From: Hymenobacter negativus
Lineage (GTDB): Bacteria > Bacteroidota > Bacteroidia > Cytophagales > Hymenobacteraceae
Reading direction: 5' to 3'
Length of the DNA: 64,000 nucleotides
Assembly (NCBI RefSeq): GCF_016056375.1
Contig: NZ_JAEDAE010000001.1
Span: 868,001-932,000, forward strand
In this document: piece by piece, positions 51,363-60,090 of the stretch
Layout of the letters: the number at the start of each line of letters is the position of its first letter
How positions within the stretch are numbered: the stretch's first letter is position 1
Notes under the pieces: generated by a model
What the model saw: the letters and a program-made list of their open reading frames with translations, nothing else
Databases searched by the model: none
What the model was told of the DNA's origin: nothing
Position numbers and translations under genes: made by a program

Positions 51363-52094
51363 CTACATCACCTCGCGTCGCTCGCGCCAGGCCAGTCCGG
51401 TCGGCAGTTCCACCGAGGCAAATTCCAGGTGAATTACCCGGCGCGGGCGGTTGCTGGTGCTGCGGTTGGAAGCGTGTAGCACTAGCGGTTTCATAAGCAT
51501 GCCCCCACCCGCGGGCACGGCACAAACGGTGGCATTTGGCGTGTAGCCAACAATGGCAGCGGCCGGCACCACACCGTGCCGGTGCGAACCGGGCACCACT
51601 TTCAACGCGCCGTTGGTGGCGTTGCAGTCGTCGAGGTGAATGCGCAGGGTTACCATATTTTCCAGCACTGCCACTGGGGGCTGTACCGACACACCTTCGG
51701 CCTTGCTGGTCCAAGGGCCGAAACCAGGCAAATCTATACGCTGGTCCACGTTTATCATTAGGTCCTGATGCCAGGCCACCAGCCAGTTGGAGCCGGCGGG
51801 CTTGTCAAAATAAATGGCCTTCACCAGCTGACACCCCGCCGGAAACAGCCCCGCCATCAGCTGGCGCAGTGCGGGTGTATCCAGCAATTGCCAAAGGGTC
51901 GGGATTTCTTTCAGTAGTTCGCGAATGGCAAACACCTCCTGGCTCCGCCTAAAGTTGGGGCCATTTCCGGCCGCGCTTTCTACGGTTTGCAGTAAGGCGG
52001 CCACTTCGGCGGGCGTGTAAAGCTCGCTGAACACGGCAAAACCTGCCTCGGCAAATTGCGCGGCCACCGGGCCACTGAGAACAACTGTTTCCAT
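51363..52094 (-). CDS. Phytanoyl-CoA dioxygenase family protein
   Basis: A 243-residue Fe(II)/2-oxoglutarate oxygenase of the PhyH family. The metal motif HxD is in WLVAWHQDLMINVD and the distal His in LVLHASNRSTSNRPRRVIHL, where the Arg would bind 2-oxoglutarate. The N-terminus (FAEAGFAVFSELYTPAEVAALL) and GALKVVPGSHRHG are typical. Such enzymes hydroxylate lipids, amino acids or small molecules; the substrate is not readable. A -7 element (TAGCTTTG, plus 52102-52109) ends 7 bp before the ATG, so the mRNA would be nearly leaderless. It is divergent from the SnoaL-like gene. Confidence 0.88.
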   Translation of the reverse strand: METVVLSGPVAAQFAEAGFAVFSELYTPAEVAALLQTVESAAGNGPNFRRSQEVFAIRELLKEIPTLWQLLDTPALRQLMAGLFPAGCQLVKAIYFDKPAGSNWLVAWHQDLMINVDQRIDLPGFGPWTSKAEGVSVQPPVAVLENMVTLRIHLDDCNATNGALKVVPGSHRHGVVPAAAIVGYTPNATVCAVPAGGGMLMKPLVLHASNRSTSNRPRRVIHLEFASVELPTGLAWRERREVM

Positions 52095-52101
52095 ACATCC
52101 G

Positions 52102-52109
52102 CAAAGCTA
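52102..52109 (-). promoter_or_regulatory. -7 element of the dioxygenase promoter
   Basis: On the minus strand TAGCTTTG fits TAnnTTTG and is 7 bp from the ATG at 52094. Confidence 0.5.
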
Positions 52110-52181
52110 CATTCGCCCCGCCGCCAGCTGCGCAACCTGCGGCATCACCGATGCACCTTTAGCCATCCCAATGCTGTATCA

Positions 52182-52655
52182 ATGAACAAGCCCAATACTT
52201 CCCTCTTGCTCGCCGGCTTGCTGGCCGCCGCTATTCCCGCCGCCCACGCCCAAAAAGTCTCTGCCGAAACGGAAGCGGTGAAGCAAACCGTCACCGCCTT
52301 CTTCGATGGCATGCGGCGCGGCGACAGCACCGCCGTGCGCCGCACGCTGGCCCCGGCGGCCGTTTTTCACGGTTTCGGCGGCAAGCCCGGCCAGCCACCT
52401 ACGCTGGAAATCGAAAGTATCAACGGCTTCCTGAAGGCCGTAGGCACGCCCCATCCCGCCGTCTGGGACGAGCGGGTGCAGTTCGAGCGGGTGTTAATTG
52501 ATGCCAACCTAGCCAGCGTGTGGGCTCCCTACGAGTTCTACCTGGGCAGCAAATTCAGCCACTGCGGCTACGACTCGTTTCAGCTGGTGAAGCTGGCCGA
52601 CGGCTGGAAAATCGCGCATATTATTGATACGCGACGGAAGGAGAAATGTAAATAA
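52182..52655 (+). CDS. Exported NTF2/SnoaL-like protein
   Basis: A 157-residue exported protein. A signal peptide (SLLLAGLLAAAIPAAHA, then Gln) precedes an NTF2/SnoaL-like cone fold: VKQTVTAFFDGMRRGDSTAV, LAPAAVFHGF, SINGFLKAVG, VDANLASVWAPYEF-type strand (IDANLASVWAPYEFYLG) and WKIAHIIDTRR at the end. Members range from ketosteroid isomerases to scaffold proteins; no catalytic residue can be singled out. Start ATG 52182 begins the signal peptide; the open frame upstream is antisense of the dioxygenase. It ends 12 bp before a convergent, frameshifted SMI1/KNR4 gene. Confidence 0.82.
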   Translation: MNKPNTSLLLAGLLAAAIPAAHAQKVSAETEAVKQTVTAFFDGMRRGDSTAVRRTLAPAAVFHGFGGKPGQPPTLEIESINGFLKAVGTPHPAVWDERVQFERVLIDANLASVWAPYEFYLGSKFSHCGYDSFQLVKLADGWKIAHIIDTRRKEKCK

Positions 52656-52667
52656 AGATTAGAGAAT

Positions 52668-53055
52668 CTAATACAATTTTTCATCCGCTGCTAATATCAT
52701 TTCTAATGCTTCACTAAATGTCGAACAAACCGGTCTTTCTAAATCGTAACTCTTATAAATACCTGTCTTGGTTTTAAGGAAGCCTATTGCATGACTATTA
52801 ATCAGAAAATCCTATAAAATCTTCGTGATAACATAAGCCATATTCGTTTATCAATTCTATTGAAAAGAGGCTAAATAACCCTGGTGTCATATCATAGTTT
52901 TTAAACCCATTTGCAGTACAATAAAACTGTTTAAATACATCTGGGAATTTAAAACCTGTTCTGGCTTCAAGCTTATTAAGCTGCTCAATCGATGCTCCAG
53001 CATTGATTTCAATACCGGCTTGCTGAAACCCTATAATAATTTCTGAAAACCCCAT
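52668..53055 (-). pseudogene. Frameshifted SMI1/KNR4-family gene
   Basis: The first 85 residues (MGFSEIIIGFQQAGIEINAG to HEDFIGFSD) look like an SMI1/KNR4 protein (LEARTGFKFPDVFKQFYCTA) but stop at 52798. A second frame continues from 52811 to a TAG at 52668 and encodes the expected rest: DFLINSHAIGFLKTKTGIYK and YDLERPVCSTFSEALEMIL. The break is at GGATTTTCTGATTAA; restoring one extra 8-nt copy of TTTTCTGA rejoins both parts in frame. SMI1/KNR4 proteins are often immunity proteins against contact-dependent toxins. No toxin gene is adjacent. The locus is strikingly AT-rich compared with its neighbours, which suggests horizontal acquisition. Confidence 0.82.
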
Positions 53056-53077
53056 AGGTAGAAATGAATTAGGGTTA

Positions 53078-55075
53078 TCACATTTCTAACGGCTCCCCAA
53101 CCACTTCTTTCTCAATCCACTTCCCATCCTCGCGCATGAGCTCAATCAGGTCGTCCACAGCCCGTTCCTCGGGCACGGATTTCTTGATGACTTCCTGGCC
53201 GCGGTAGAGGGAAATTTTGCCCTTGCCCACGCCCACGTAGCCGTAGTCGGCATCGGCCATTTCGCCGGGACCGTTCACAATGCAGCCCATAATGCCGATT
53301 TTAATGCCCTTGAGGTGGTCGGTGCGCTTGCGAATCATGGCCGTGGTTTCCTGCAGGTCGAACAGGGTGCGGCCGCAGCTGGGGCAGCTGATGTACTCGG
53401 TTTTGCTCATGCGGGTGCGGGCCGCCTGCAGAATGCCGAACGAAAGCTGGTTGAGCATGTCAATGTCTCGCAGCCAATCTTCTTGGGGCCGGTCGACGGG
53501 CAGCAGGCGAGCGCCGAGGACCACGCCATCGCCCAGACCGTCGATGAGCAGGCCGCCCACGTCGGTGGCAGCGTCGAGCTGGGTTTTCTCATTGGGCTGC
53601 TGCGGGTAGAAGCGGGCAATAATGACCGGGCAGGTCACGCCGTGGTTAATCAGCTCGAAGAAGGCCCGGCGCAGGTCGGGCATGGCGTGGGGGTTGTGGG
53701 TTTCGAGCACCAGCACCACGGTGCGGTCGGTGCGCAGGTGCTCAATCAGGCGCGAGTCGAACGCAATGGGCTCAACCAGTAGAAAGTTTAGCTGCGGATG
53801 ACGGGCGTCGGCACTGGTTTCCAGGTAGGTGCAGGCCGTCATCAGCGGGTAGTGGTCGGTGCGACGGCCGGCATCTTTCCAGGCCGTGAAGGTCACGACT
53901 TCCTTCAGGCCATTGGGCAGCATGTAAGGTACCGGCCGCTCGCCGGTGTAGATGTAGTCGGCCCCGAGGTCGCCCATCTGAAATTTATCGAGGAAGGGGG
54001 AATACAGGTGGCCGGCGGCGCGCAGGTCGGCGTATTCGCGGCGCGGCAGGCGCGACAAATCCGCCACGACGCGCGGCACGTTCAGCCCGCCAAAGTTGGC
54101 TACTTCATGCGTGGTACGGCGGTGGTACTGGAAGGGGTCGATGGGCACTTCGCCTTCCAGCGGCTTAATGGGCTTGGCCAGCGCGGCGCGCTCGGTGTAG
54201 CGGTCAATCAGCATGCGGGCCACCGGGGCCTCGGCCTCCGGCGCTTCGGTCAGGCTCACGCGCACGGTGTCGCCGAGGCCGTCTTCGAGCAGCGTGCCAA
54301 TGCCGACGGCGCTCTTGATGCGGCCGTCTTCGGCCTCGCCGGCCTCGGTCACGCCCAGGTGCAGCGGGTAGGGCTGCAGGCCTTCCTCGTCGAGCTTCTG
54401 CACCAGCAGGCGGTAGGCCTGCACCATTACCTGGGTGTTGCTGGCCTTCATGCTCAGCACCACGTCGTAGTAATTTTCTTCTTCGCAGAGGCGCAGGAAT
54501 TCCAGCGCCGACTCCACCATGCCCAGCGGCGTATCGCCGTAGCGGCTCAGAATCCGGTCGCTGAGCGAGCCGTGGTTGGTGCCGATGCGCATGGCCGTGC
54601 CGTGCTGCTTGCAAATCTGAACCAGCGGCCGGAACCGCTCGCGGATGCGCTCCACTTCATCCGCATAAGTGGCGTCGGTGTATTCAATCTCCTCGAATTT
54701 CTTTTTATCGGCGTAGTTGCCGGGGTTCACGCGCACTTTCTCCACGATGCGGGCAGCCAGCTCGGCGGCATTGGGCGTGAAGTGGATGTCGGCGATGAGC
54801 GGCACGTTGCAGCCGCGCTTGCGCAGCTCTTTCTTAATTTCCAGCAGGTTCTGGGCCTCTTTCATGCTGGGCGCGGTGATGCGCACGTACTCACAGCCGG
54901 CCGCCACCATGCGCAGCGTCTGCTCCACCGAGCCCATGGTGTCCATGGTATCCACGGTGGTCATGCTCTGCACGCGGATGGGGTAGTCGCCGCCCATCGG
55001 CAAGCCGCCAATGTTTACCACGCGGGACACGCGGCGCTTGTATTCGGTGAGGCTGGGGCAATACGTCTTGTTCAT
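53078..55075 (-). CDS. ispG: 4-hydroxy-3-methylbut-2-enyl diphosphate synthase (long form)
   Basis: A 665-residue IspG/GcpE, the iron-sulfur enzyme of the MEP isoprenoid pathway that converts MEcPP to HMBPP. The TIM-barrel part starts VVNIGGLPMGGDYPIRVQSM and includes IRITAPSMKEAQ-type (VRITAPSMKEAQNL) and NPGNYADKKKF. The 4Fe-4S ligands are in YISCPSCGRTLFDLQ and IMGCIVNGPGEMADADYGYV. An insertion of about 250 residues between these regions is the extra A* domain found in Bacteroidota, Chlamydiae and plants. A -7 element (plus 55119-55126) lies 45 bp upstream of the ATG. Confidence 0.95.
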   Translation of the reverse strand: MNKTYCPSLTEYKRRVSRVVNIGGLPMGGDYPIRVQSMTTVDTMDTMGSVEQTLRMVAAGCEYVRITAPSMKEAQNLLEIKKELRKRGCNVPLIADIHFTPNAAELAARIVEKVRVNPGNYADKKKFEEIEYTDATYADEVERIRERFRPLVQICKQHGTAMRIGTNHGSLSDRILSRYGDTPLGMVESALEFLRLCEEENYYDVVLSMKASNTQVMVQAYRLLVQKLDEEGLQPYPLHLGVTEAGEAEDGRIKSAVGIGTLLEDGLGDTVRVSLTEAPEAEAPVARMLIDRYTERAALAKPIKPLEGEVPIDPFQYHRRTTHEVANFGGLNVPRVVADLSRLPRREYADLRAAGHLYSPFLDKFQMGDLGADYIYTGERPVPYMLPNGLKEVVTFTAWKDAGRRTDHYPLMTACTYLETSADARHPQLNFLLVEPIAFDSRLIEHLRTDRTVVLVLETHNPHAMPDLRRAFFELINHGVTCPVIIARFYPQQPNEKTQLDAATDVGGLLIDGLGDGVVLGARLLPVDRPQEDWLRDIDMLNQLSFGILQAARTRMSKTEYISCPSCGRTLFDLQETTAMIRKRTDHLKGIKIGIMGCIVNGPGEMADADYGYVGVGKGKISLYRGQEVIKKSVPEERAVDDLIELMREDGKWIEKEVVGEPLEM

Positions 55076-55389
55076 GGGCCAAAAACCAGGGGGTGCCGGC
55101 GAAAGTTGCGCCGTGCTGCAAAGGTAAAGCCGTATCGGATGGCAGCGTGACGTACAGGTTCAATCCAGGCTGGCACTTTTCCTAATGAGCAGGCCGGAAT
55201 TGCTATTGCAACGACTGGCAGCCGGAAACTATTGGCAGTCATCCCGTTCGTCCCAGCATTCATTAGCCTAAAAAGTCCGTGTTTCAATTATCAGGCAATT
55301 GCGAAGGACTTGCGACCAACCCCAGCTTCCAAAAGAAGGTATAACCAGAATAGTAGCTCACAATTATTAAAACACTATACTTCAACATC
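55076..55389. other. Divergent intergenic region between ispG and SDR
   Basis: This 314-bp gap has no plausible gene. On the minus strand TACCTTTG (plus 55119-55126) fits the -7 element for ispG. The right half is AT-rich before the SDR ATG, but no clear -7 element for that gene is visible. No terminator or repeat family member was found. Confidence 0.6.
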
Positions 55390-56397
55390 ATGAATGAATC
55401 AAACAAGCTCAGCCGGCGCGACGTCATCAGCGGCTTAGGGGCCAGCCTAGCGGTGGCGGCAGTGGCACCGGTGCTTCCGGTGCAGGGCGCAGGTGCGCCT
55501 GCCGCAGCGGCCCCGGACCCTATGGTGAATCCAATCAATAAGTACCCCAAGCCGCCGTTCAAAGGGCAGTCGCAGCCCTGGCCGGGGCTGGCCAGCCAGA
55601 TGGACCCACGCCCCGACCATGGCGAGAAAAGCTATAAAGGTTCGGGCCGGCTGCAAGGCCGCAAGGCCCTGATAACGGGCGGCGACTCGGGCATGGGCCG
55701 CGCCGCGGCCATTGCCTACGCCCGCGAAGGTGCCGACGTGGCCATCAACTACCTGCCGGCCGAGGAAGCCGACGCCAAAGAAGTTATTGCCCTGATTAAA
55801 GCCGAAGGCCGCAAGGGCATCGCCATTCCGGGCGACCTACGCGAAGAAGCCTTCTGCCAGAAGCTGGTGGCCGAAGCCGTGCGCCAGCTCGGCGGGCTCG
55901 ACATTGTGGTGAACAACGCCGGCCGCCAGCAGCAGCGCCAGTCCATTCTGGAACTCAGCACCGCCGATTTCGATGCCACGATGAAGACCAACATCTACGC
56001 ACCGTTCTGGATTATTAAAGCTGCCCTGCCGCACCTGCCGCCCGGCGCGGCCATCATCGGCACTACCTCGGAGCAGGCCTACGACCCTTCGCCGAACCTG
56101 TATGATTATGCCCAAACCAAGGCGGCGACTATGAACTACGTGAAGTCGCTGGCCAAACAGCTCGCGCCCAAAGGCATTCGGGTGAACGGCGTGGCTCCTG
56201 GCCCCGTCTGGACGCCCTTGCAGGTCAGCGGCGGCTCGACCCAGGAAAACCTGAAAGAGTTCGGAGCCAAAACGCCCATGGGCCGGCCCGGCCAACCCGT
56301 TGAACTAGCGTCTATTTACGTGCAGCTGGCCGCCAACGACGCCAGTTTTACCACGGGCCAGATTTATGGCGCGTCGGGCGGCGGCGGCCAGCCCTAG
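55390..56397 (+). CDS. Short-chain dehydrogenase/reductase with Tat-like leader
   Basis: A 335-residue SDR oxidoreductase. The N-terminus has a twin-arginine-like leader (LSRRDVISGLGASLAVAAVA), then a Pro-rich linker, then a Rossmann domain starting LQGRKALITGGDSGMGRAAA. The NNAG motif (DIVVNNAGRQQQ), the Ser in GTTSEQAY and YxxxK in YDYAQTKAATMN form the active site. Similar proteins (YhdF/YgfF type with PPFKGQSQPWPGL) are stress-linked NAD(P) oxidoreductases in other bacteria. A Tat leader implies export of the folded enzyme with its cofactor. It is followed 67 bp later by the lipase maturation factor gene. Confidence 0.88.
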   Translation: MNESNKLSRRDVISGLGASLAVAAVAPVLPVQGAGAPAAAAPDPMVNPINKYPKPPFKGQSQPWPGLASQMDPRPDHGEKSYKGSGRLQGRKALITGGDSGMGRAAAIAYAREGADVAINYLPAEEADAKEVIALIKAEGRKGIAIPGDLREEAFCQKLVAEAVRQLGGLDIVVNNAGRQQQRQSILELSTADFDATMKTNIYAPFWIIKAALPHLPPGAAIIGTTSEQAYDPSPNLYDYAQTKAATMNYVKSLAKQLAPKGIRVNGVAPGPVWTPLQVSGGSTQENLKEFGAKTPMGRPGQPVELASIYVQLAANDASFTTGQIYGASGGGGQP

Positions 56398-56464
56398 CGT
56401 CGGCCAAAACATCAGGCTGCGAGCCGCCTGCTGAGCTATTCCCCTTCCATTGGTACGCATCATC

Positions 56465-57988
56465 ATGGAAACCGAGGCCTCCACTACGCCGCCCGAGCCA
56501 ACTTATTGGCTCACGCGCTTTGTTATTCTGCGCCTGCTGGGCGGGCTGTACGCGGTGGCTTTTCTGGTGGCTATCAATCAGATTGTGCCGCTGATTGGGG
56601 AGCATGGGCTATTGCCGGTGGGGCTCTTTCTGAAGCAGGCGAGCGCAGTTCTGGGGTCGGCGGGCGCTGGTTTTGTGCGGCTGCCGTCTATTTTTTGGCT
56701 TGGCCATTCCGATACGGCTTTGCTGGCGGCGGCCTGGCTGGGGTTTGGAATTTCTTGTCTGGTAGCGGCCGGCTTCGCCAATGCGCTGCTGCTGGCAGTG
56801 TTATGGGGGCTCTACCTGTCCTTCGTGCACGTGGGGCAGGAATGGTACGGCTACGGCTGGGAAATCCAGCTGACCGAAACCGGGTTTCTGGCCATTTTTC
56901 TATGCCCCTTGCTCGATGGGCGGCCTTTTCCGAAGTATGCACCGCCCCTGCCCGTCATCGTGCTGTTTCGGTGGCTGGTGGTGCGCGTGATGCTCGGGGC
57001 CGGGCTCATCAAGGTGCGCGGCGATGAAATCTGGCGCAATAGCACTGCCCTCTACTACCATTTCGAAACCCAGCCCATTCCCGGCCCCCTGAGCCGGTGG
57101 TTCCACTTTTTGCCGCACGGGGCTCTGCGCCTGGGCGTGTGGTTCAACTGGCTGGCCGAGCTGCTGGCCCCATTTTTTGCCTTCGGGCCTCGCGTGGCCC
57201 GTCACACGGCCGGCGTGGTGATGGTACTGTTTCAGCTAAGCATCATCCTCAGCGGCAACCTGTCGTTTTTGAACTGGCTGACCATCGTGCCGGCCCTGGC
57301 TTGTTTCGACGACGGCTTCTGGGCGCGGCTGCTTCCCCGGCGGCTGGTGCGGCAGGCCGCAGCCGCAGCGGCCCAGGCCGAGGAGTCGCGCCCGATGCGC
57401 ACAGCCGCGTGGGTGGTCACGGCGGTTATCGCGCTGCTTAGCATCCGGCCGGCGCTGAACATGATTTCGCCCGGCCAAATCATGAATACGTCCTTCGACC
57501 CGCTGGATTTGGTGAACACCTACGGAGCCTTCGGCACGGTGGGCCGCGAGCGGCTGAACGTGGTATTTGAAGGCACCCGCGATGCCATTCCCAGCGACAG
57601 CGCCAACTGGCTACCCTACCCCTACAAAGGCCTCCCCGTGGCCCTCGACCAACGCCCGCCCCAAATCGCCCCCTACCAGCTGCGGCTCGACTGGCAGATG
57701 TGGTTTGCCGCCATGGCTTCGCCCGCCGAATATCCCTGGACGGCAAATCTGGTGTCGAAGCTCCTGCACAACGACCCCGACGCGGTCAGTTTATTTGCCC
57801 GCAACCCATTTCCCGGCCAGCCGCCGCGCTATATTCGGGCCGTGCGCTACCGGTACCGGTTTGCCCGGCCCGGTAACCCGCAGGGACAGTGGTGGCAACG
57901 GGAACGGGTTGATATGTGGCTGGTGCCGCTGTCGGCCGATGACCCACGCCTGGCCGAGTTTCTGCGACGGTCGGGCTGGGGGCCCTGA
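56465..57988 (+). CDS. Lipase maturation factor family membrane protein
   Basis: A 507-residue polytopic membrane protein of the lipase maturation factor (LMF1) family. It has about six to eight hydrophobic helices (FVILRLLGGLYAVAFLVA, ALLLAVLWGLYLSFVHVGQE, WYGYGWEIQLTETGFLAIFL) and the C-terminal family signature DWQMWFAAMASPAEYPW and FARNPFPGQPPRYIRAVRYR. In vertebrates LMF1 helps fold lipases in the endoplasmic reticulum; in bacteria the role is unknown. Start ATG 56465. It follows the SDR on the same strand and precedes the CrtI-like oxidoreductase by 56 bp. Confidence 0.87.
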   Translation: METEASTTPPEPTYWLTRFVILRLLGGLYAVAFLVAINQIVPLIGEHGLLPVGLFLKQASAVLGSAGAGFVRLPSIFWLGHSDTALLAAAWLGFGISCLVAAGFANALLLAVLWGLYLSFVHVGQEWYGYGWEIQLTETGFLAIFLCPLLDGRPFPKYAPPLPVIVLFRWLVVRVMLGAGLIKVRGDEIWRNSTALYYHFETQPIPGPLSRWFHFLPHGALRLGVWFNWLAELLAPFFAFGPRVARHTAGVVMVLFQLSIILSGNLSFLNWLTIVPALACFDDGFWARLLPRRLVRQAAAAAAQAEESRPMRTAAWVVTAVIALLSIRPALNMISPGQIMNTSFDPLDLVNTYGAFGTVGRERLNVVFEGTRDAIPSDSANWLPYPYKGLPVALDQRPPQIAPYQLRLDWQMWFAAMASPAEYPWTANLVSKLLHNDPDAVSLFARNPFPGQPPRYIRAVRYRYRFARPGNPQGQWWQRERVDMWLVPLSADDPRLAEFLRRSGWGP

Positions 57989-58044
57989 GTTTGAAGAACC
58001 TCCTGCTCGTTTACCAATAAGAATTCACCCCAGCCCTACCCTGC

Positions 58045-59493
58045 GTGAGTAAGCCCACTTATGATGCCGTCGTAGTCGGTTCCGGCCCCAATGGGCTGGC
58101 GGCAGCCATTGTGCTGCAACAAGCGGGTCTGTCGGTATTGCTGCTTGAAGGCAAAAAGGAAATCGGCGGTGGACTGCGCACGGCCGAATTGACGCTACCC
58201 GGTTTTCACCACGATATCTGTTCGGCTATTCACCCGTTGGCGGCGGCTTCGCCCTTTTTCCAGACGTTGCCGCTGGCCCGCTATGGGCTGGAATACCTCA
58301 CGCCGCCCGTGGCCGCCGCGCACCCGTTCGACGACGGCACCGCCGCCATAGCCGCGTCGCTGGCCGATACCGCGGCCAGTCTCGGCCCCGATGCCGATGC
58401 CTATGAGCGCCTGCTCGGCCCGCTCGTGGCCCGGTGGCCCAACATCGCCAACGATGTGCTGGCGCCGTTGCACTTCCCTCAGCACCCGCTGGATATGGCC
58501 CGGTTTGGACGCTCGGCGCTGCTACCCGCCACGGCGCTGGCGCGACGCTTCACGGATGAAAAAGCCAAAGGACTGCTGGCCGGCATGGCTGCCCATTCCA
58601 TCCAGCCGCTGAGTAACCTGACCACTTCCGCCATTGGCTTGGTGCTGCTCATTGCGGCCCACCGCGGCGGCTGGCCAATGCCTAAAGGCGGTTCCCAATC
58701 CATTGCCGATGCGCTGCTGGCCCACTTTGTAGCCCTGGGCGGGCGAGTCGAAACGGGGACATTTGTTCATTCGCTGGCGCAGTTGCCATCGGCAAGGGCC
58801 GTGCTTTTTGATGTGACCCCGGCCCAGTTGCTTCAGATTGCTGGGCACAGCCTGTCGGGTATCTACCAGTGGCAGCTTCGGCGCTACCACTATGGCATGG
58901 GCGTGTTTAAAGTGGATTGGGCACTGGCCGAACCCATTCCTTTCGCGGCCCCCGAATGTGCCCAGGCCGGCACTGTGCATTTGGGCAATACCCTAGCCGA
59001 AATCGTCACCAGCGAACAAGCCACGGCCAATGGACAGCACCCCGGCAAACCCTTCGTGCTACTGGCCCAGCAAAGCCTGTTCGACACAACCCGCGCCCCG
59101 GCCGGCCGACACACCGCCTGGGCCTACTGCCACGTCCCCAACGGCTCGCGAGTGGATATGACCGCCGCCATTGAGCGCCAGGTAGAGCGGTTTGCGCCCG
59201 GTTTTCGGGAACGCATTCTGGCCCGCCACACCTTCGACACCGCCCAGATGGAGGAATACAACCCCAACTATGTGGGCGGCGACATCAACGGCGGACTGCT
59301 GGATATCAGCCAGTTATTCACGCGGCCAGCGCTACGGGCATCTCCCTACCGCACTTCGCAGCGCGGGCTGTATCTGTGCTCATCGGCAACTCCGCCCGGC
59401 GGCGGCGTGCACGGCATGTGCGGCTATTATGCCGCCCGCCGGGCCCTGCGCGATGTATTCCGGCTGCCCGCGCCGCCGCTGTATGGGCAGTAA
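58045..59493 (+). CDS. CrtI-like FAD-dependent oxidoreductase (NAD(P)/FAD family)
   Basis: A 482-residue flavoprotein of the phytoene desaturase/amine oxidase type. The N-terminal dinucleotide motif is VVVGSGPNGLAAAIVLQQAG with the downstream GGGLRTAELTLPGFHHDICS, and the C-terminal substrate/FAD segment is CSSATPPGGGVHGMCGYYAA. Such enzymes desaturate or oxidise carotenoids, sterols or other lipids; no carotenoid partner genes are in the window, so the substrate is open. The start is the GTG at 58045. It lies downstream of the lipase maturation factor gene and just before a thioredoxin-like gene on the same strand. Confidence 0.88.
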   Translation: MSKPTYDAVVVGSGPNGLAAAIVLQQAGLSVLLLEGKKEIGGGLRTAELTLPGFHHDICSAIHPLAAASPFFQTLPLARYGLEYLTPPVAAAHPFDDGTAAIAASLADTAASLGPDADAYERLLGPLVARWPNIANDVLAPLHFPQHPLDMARFGRSALLPATALARRFTDEKAKGLLAGMAAHSIQPLSNLTTSAIGLVLLIAAHRGGWPMPKGGSQSIADALLAHFVALGGRVETGTFVHSLAQLPSARAVLFDVTPAQLLQIAGHSLSGIYQWQLRRYHYGMGVFKVDWALAEPIPFAAPECAQAGTVHLGNTLAEIVTSEQATANGQHPGKPFVLLAQQSLFDTTRAPAGRHTAWAYCHVPNGSRVDMTAAIERQVERFAPGFRERILARHTFDTAQMEEYNPNYVGGDINGGLLDISQLFTRPALRASPYRTSQRGLYLCSSATPPGGGVHGMCGYYAARRALRDVFRLPAPPLYGQ

Positions 59494-59564
59494 ATCGAGG
59501 CCAGGCGCAACTTCCGGCTGGCCTTCCCTGTCTGTGGGAAAACCCCGTTTCGGCACTTACTATT

Positions 59565-60050
59565 ATGCGTTTGATGAAACCTCTTGCTCTGGTCGGCAGC
59601 TTGCTCTGCTCCGCGCCGACCTTTGCTCAAAACGTTGCCGTCATCAAATTTCCGGAGCTGCAAAAGCGGCTGGCGCGGCCCACTGACACGACCTACGTGG
59701 TAAATTTCTGGGCAACCTGGTGCGGGCCTTGCGTGAAGGAGATGCCCAATTTTGAGCAGCTCCGCATGGCGAATGCCGGCCAAAAGGTGAAGGTGCTACT
59801 CGTGAGCTTAGACTATGCTTCGCAGCTTGACAAAAAGGTAAAACCTTTCGTAAAGCAGCGCGGACTGAAATCGAAAGTGCTGCTACTGAACGAGCCCGAC
59901 CCCAACGAGTGGATTGACAAAGTAGACCCTAAATGGTCGGGCGCACTACCTTTTACCTTGATTTTCAATAACCAAACCAAACGCCGCAGCACCTTCGAGC
60001 GCGAATTATCAGCCACCGAGCTCCAGACGGCCCTGAAGAATATTCAGTAG
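59565..60050 (+). CDS. Exported TlpA-like thioredoxin
   Basis: A 161-residue thioredoxin-fold protein. A signal peptide (LMKPLALVGSLLCSAPTFA, then Gln) precedes the TlpA/ResA-type core with the active site WATWCGPCVKEMP. The rest (LLVSLDYASQL, QRGLKSKVLLLNEPDPNEW and PFTLIFNNQTK with the cis-Pro) fits. It would reduce or isomerise disulfides in the periplasm. Start ATG 59565 (a second ATG at 59574 is possible). It is followed 40 bp later by a second thioredoxin-fold gene. Confidence 0.88.
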   Translation: MRLMKPLALVGSLLCSAPTFAQNVAVIKFPELQKRLARPTDTTYVVNFWATWCGPCVKEMPNFEQLRMANAGQKVKVLLVSLDYASQLDKKVKPFVKQRGLKSKVLLLNEPDPNEWIDKVDPKWSGALPFTLIFNNQTKRRSTFERELSATELQTALKNIQ

Positions 60051-60090
60051 CTACTATCTTGCAGGTATCAACCCGTAACCTTTTTGAGCC

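Noticed and set aside
51238..51714. Long minus-strand frame joined to the 57-residue membrane protein
   Set aside because: The upstream part lies in another frame of the dioxygenase gene and shows no protein-like pattern; the ATG at 51237 fits the small-protein family.
53798..55150. A 450-codon plus-strand frame opposite ispG
   Set aside because: Shadow of ispG codon bias; no start signal and no recognisable domain.
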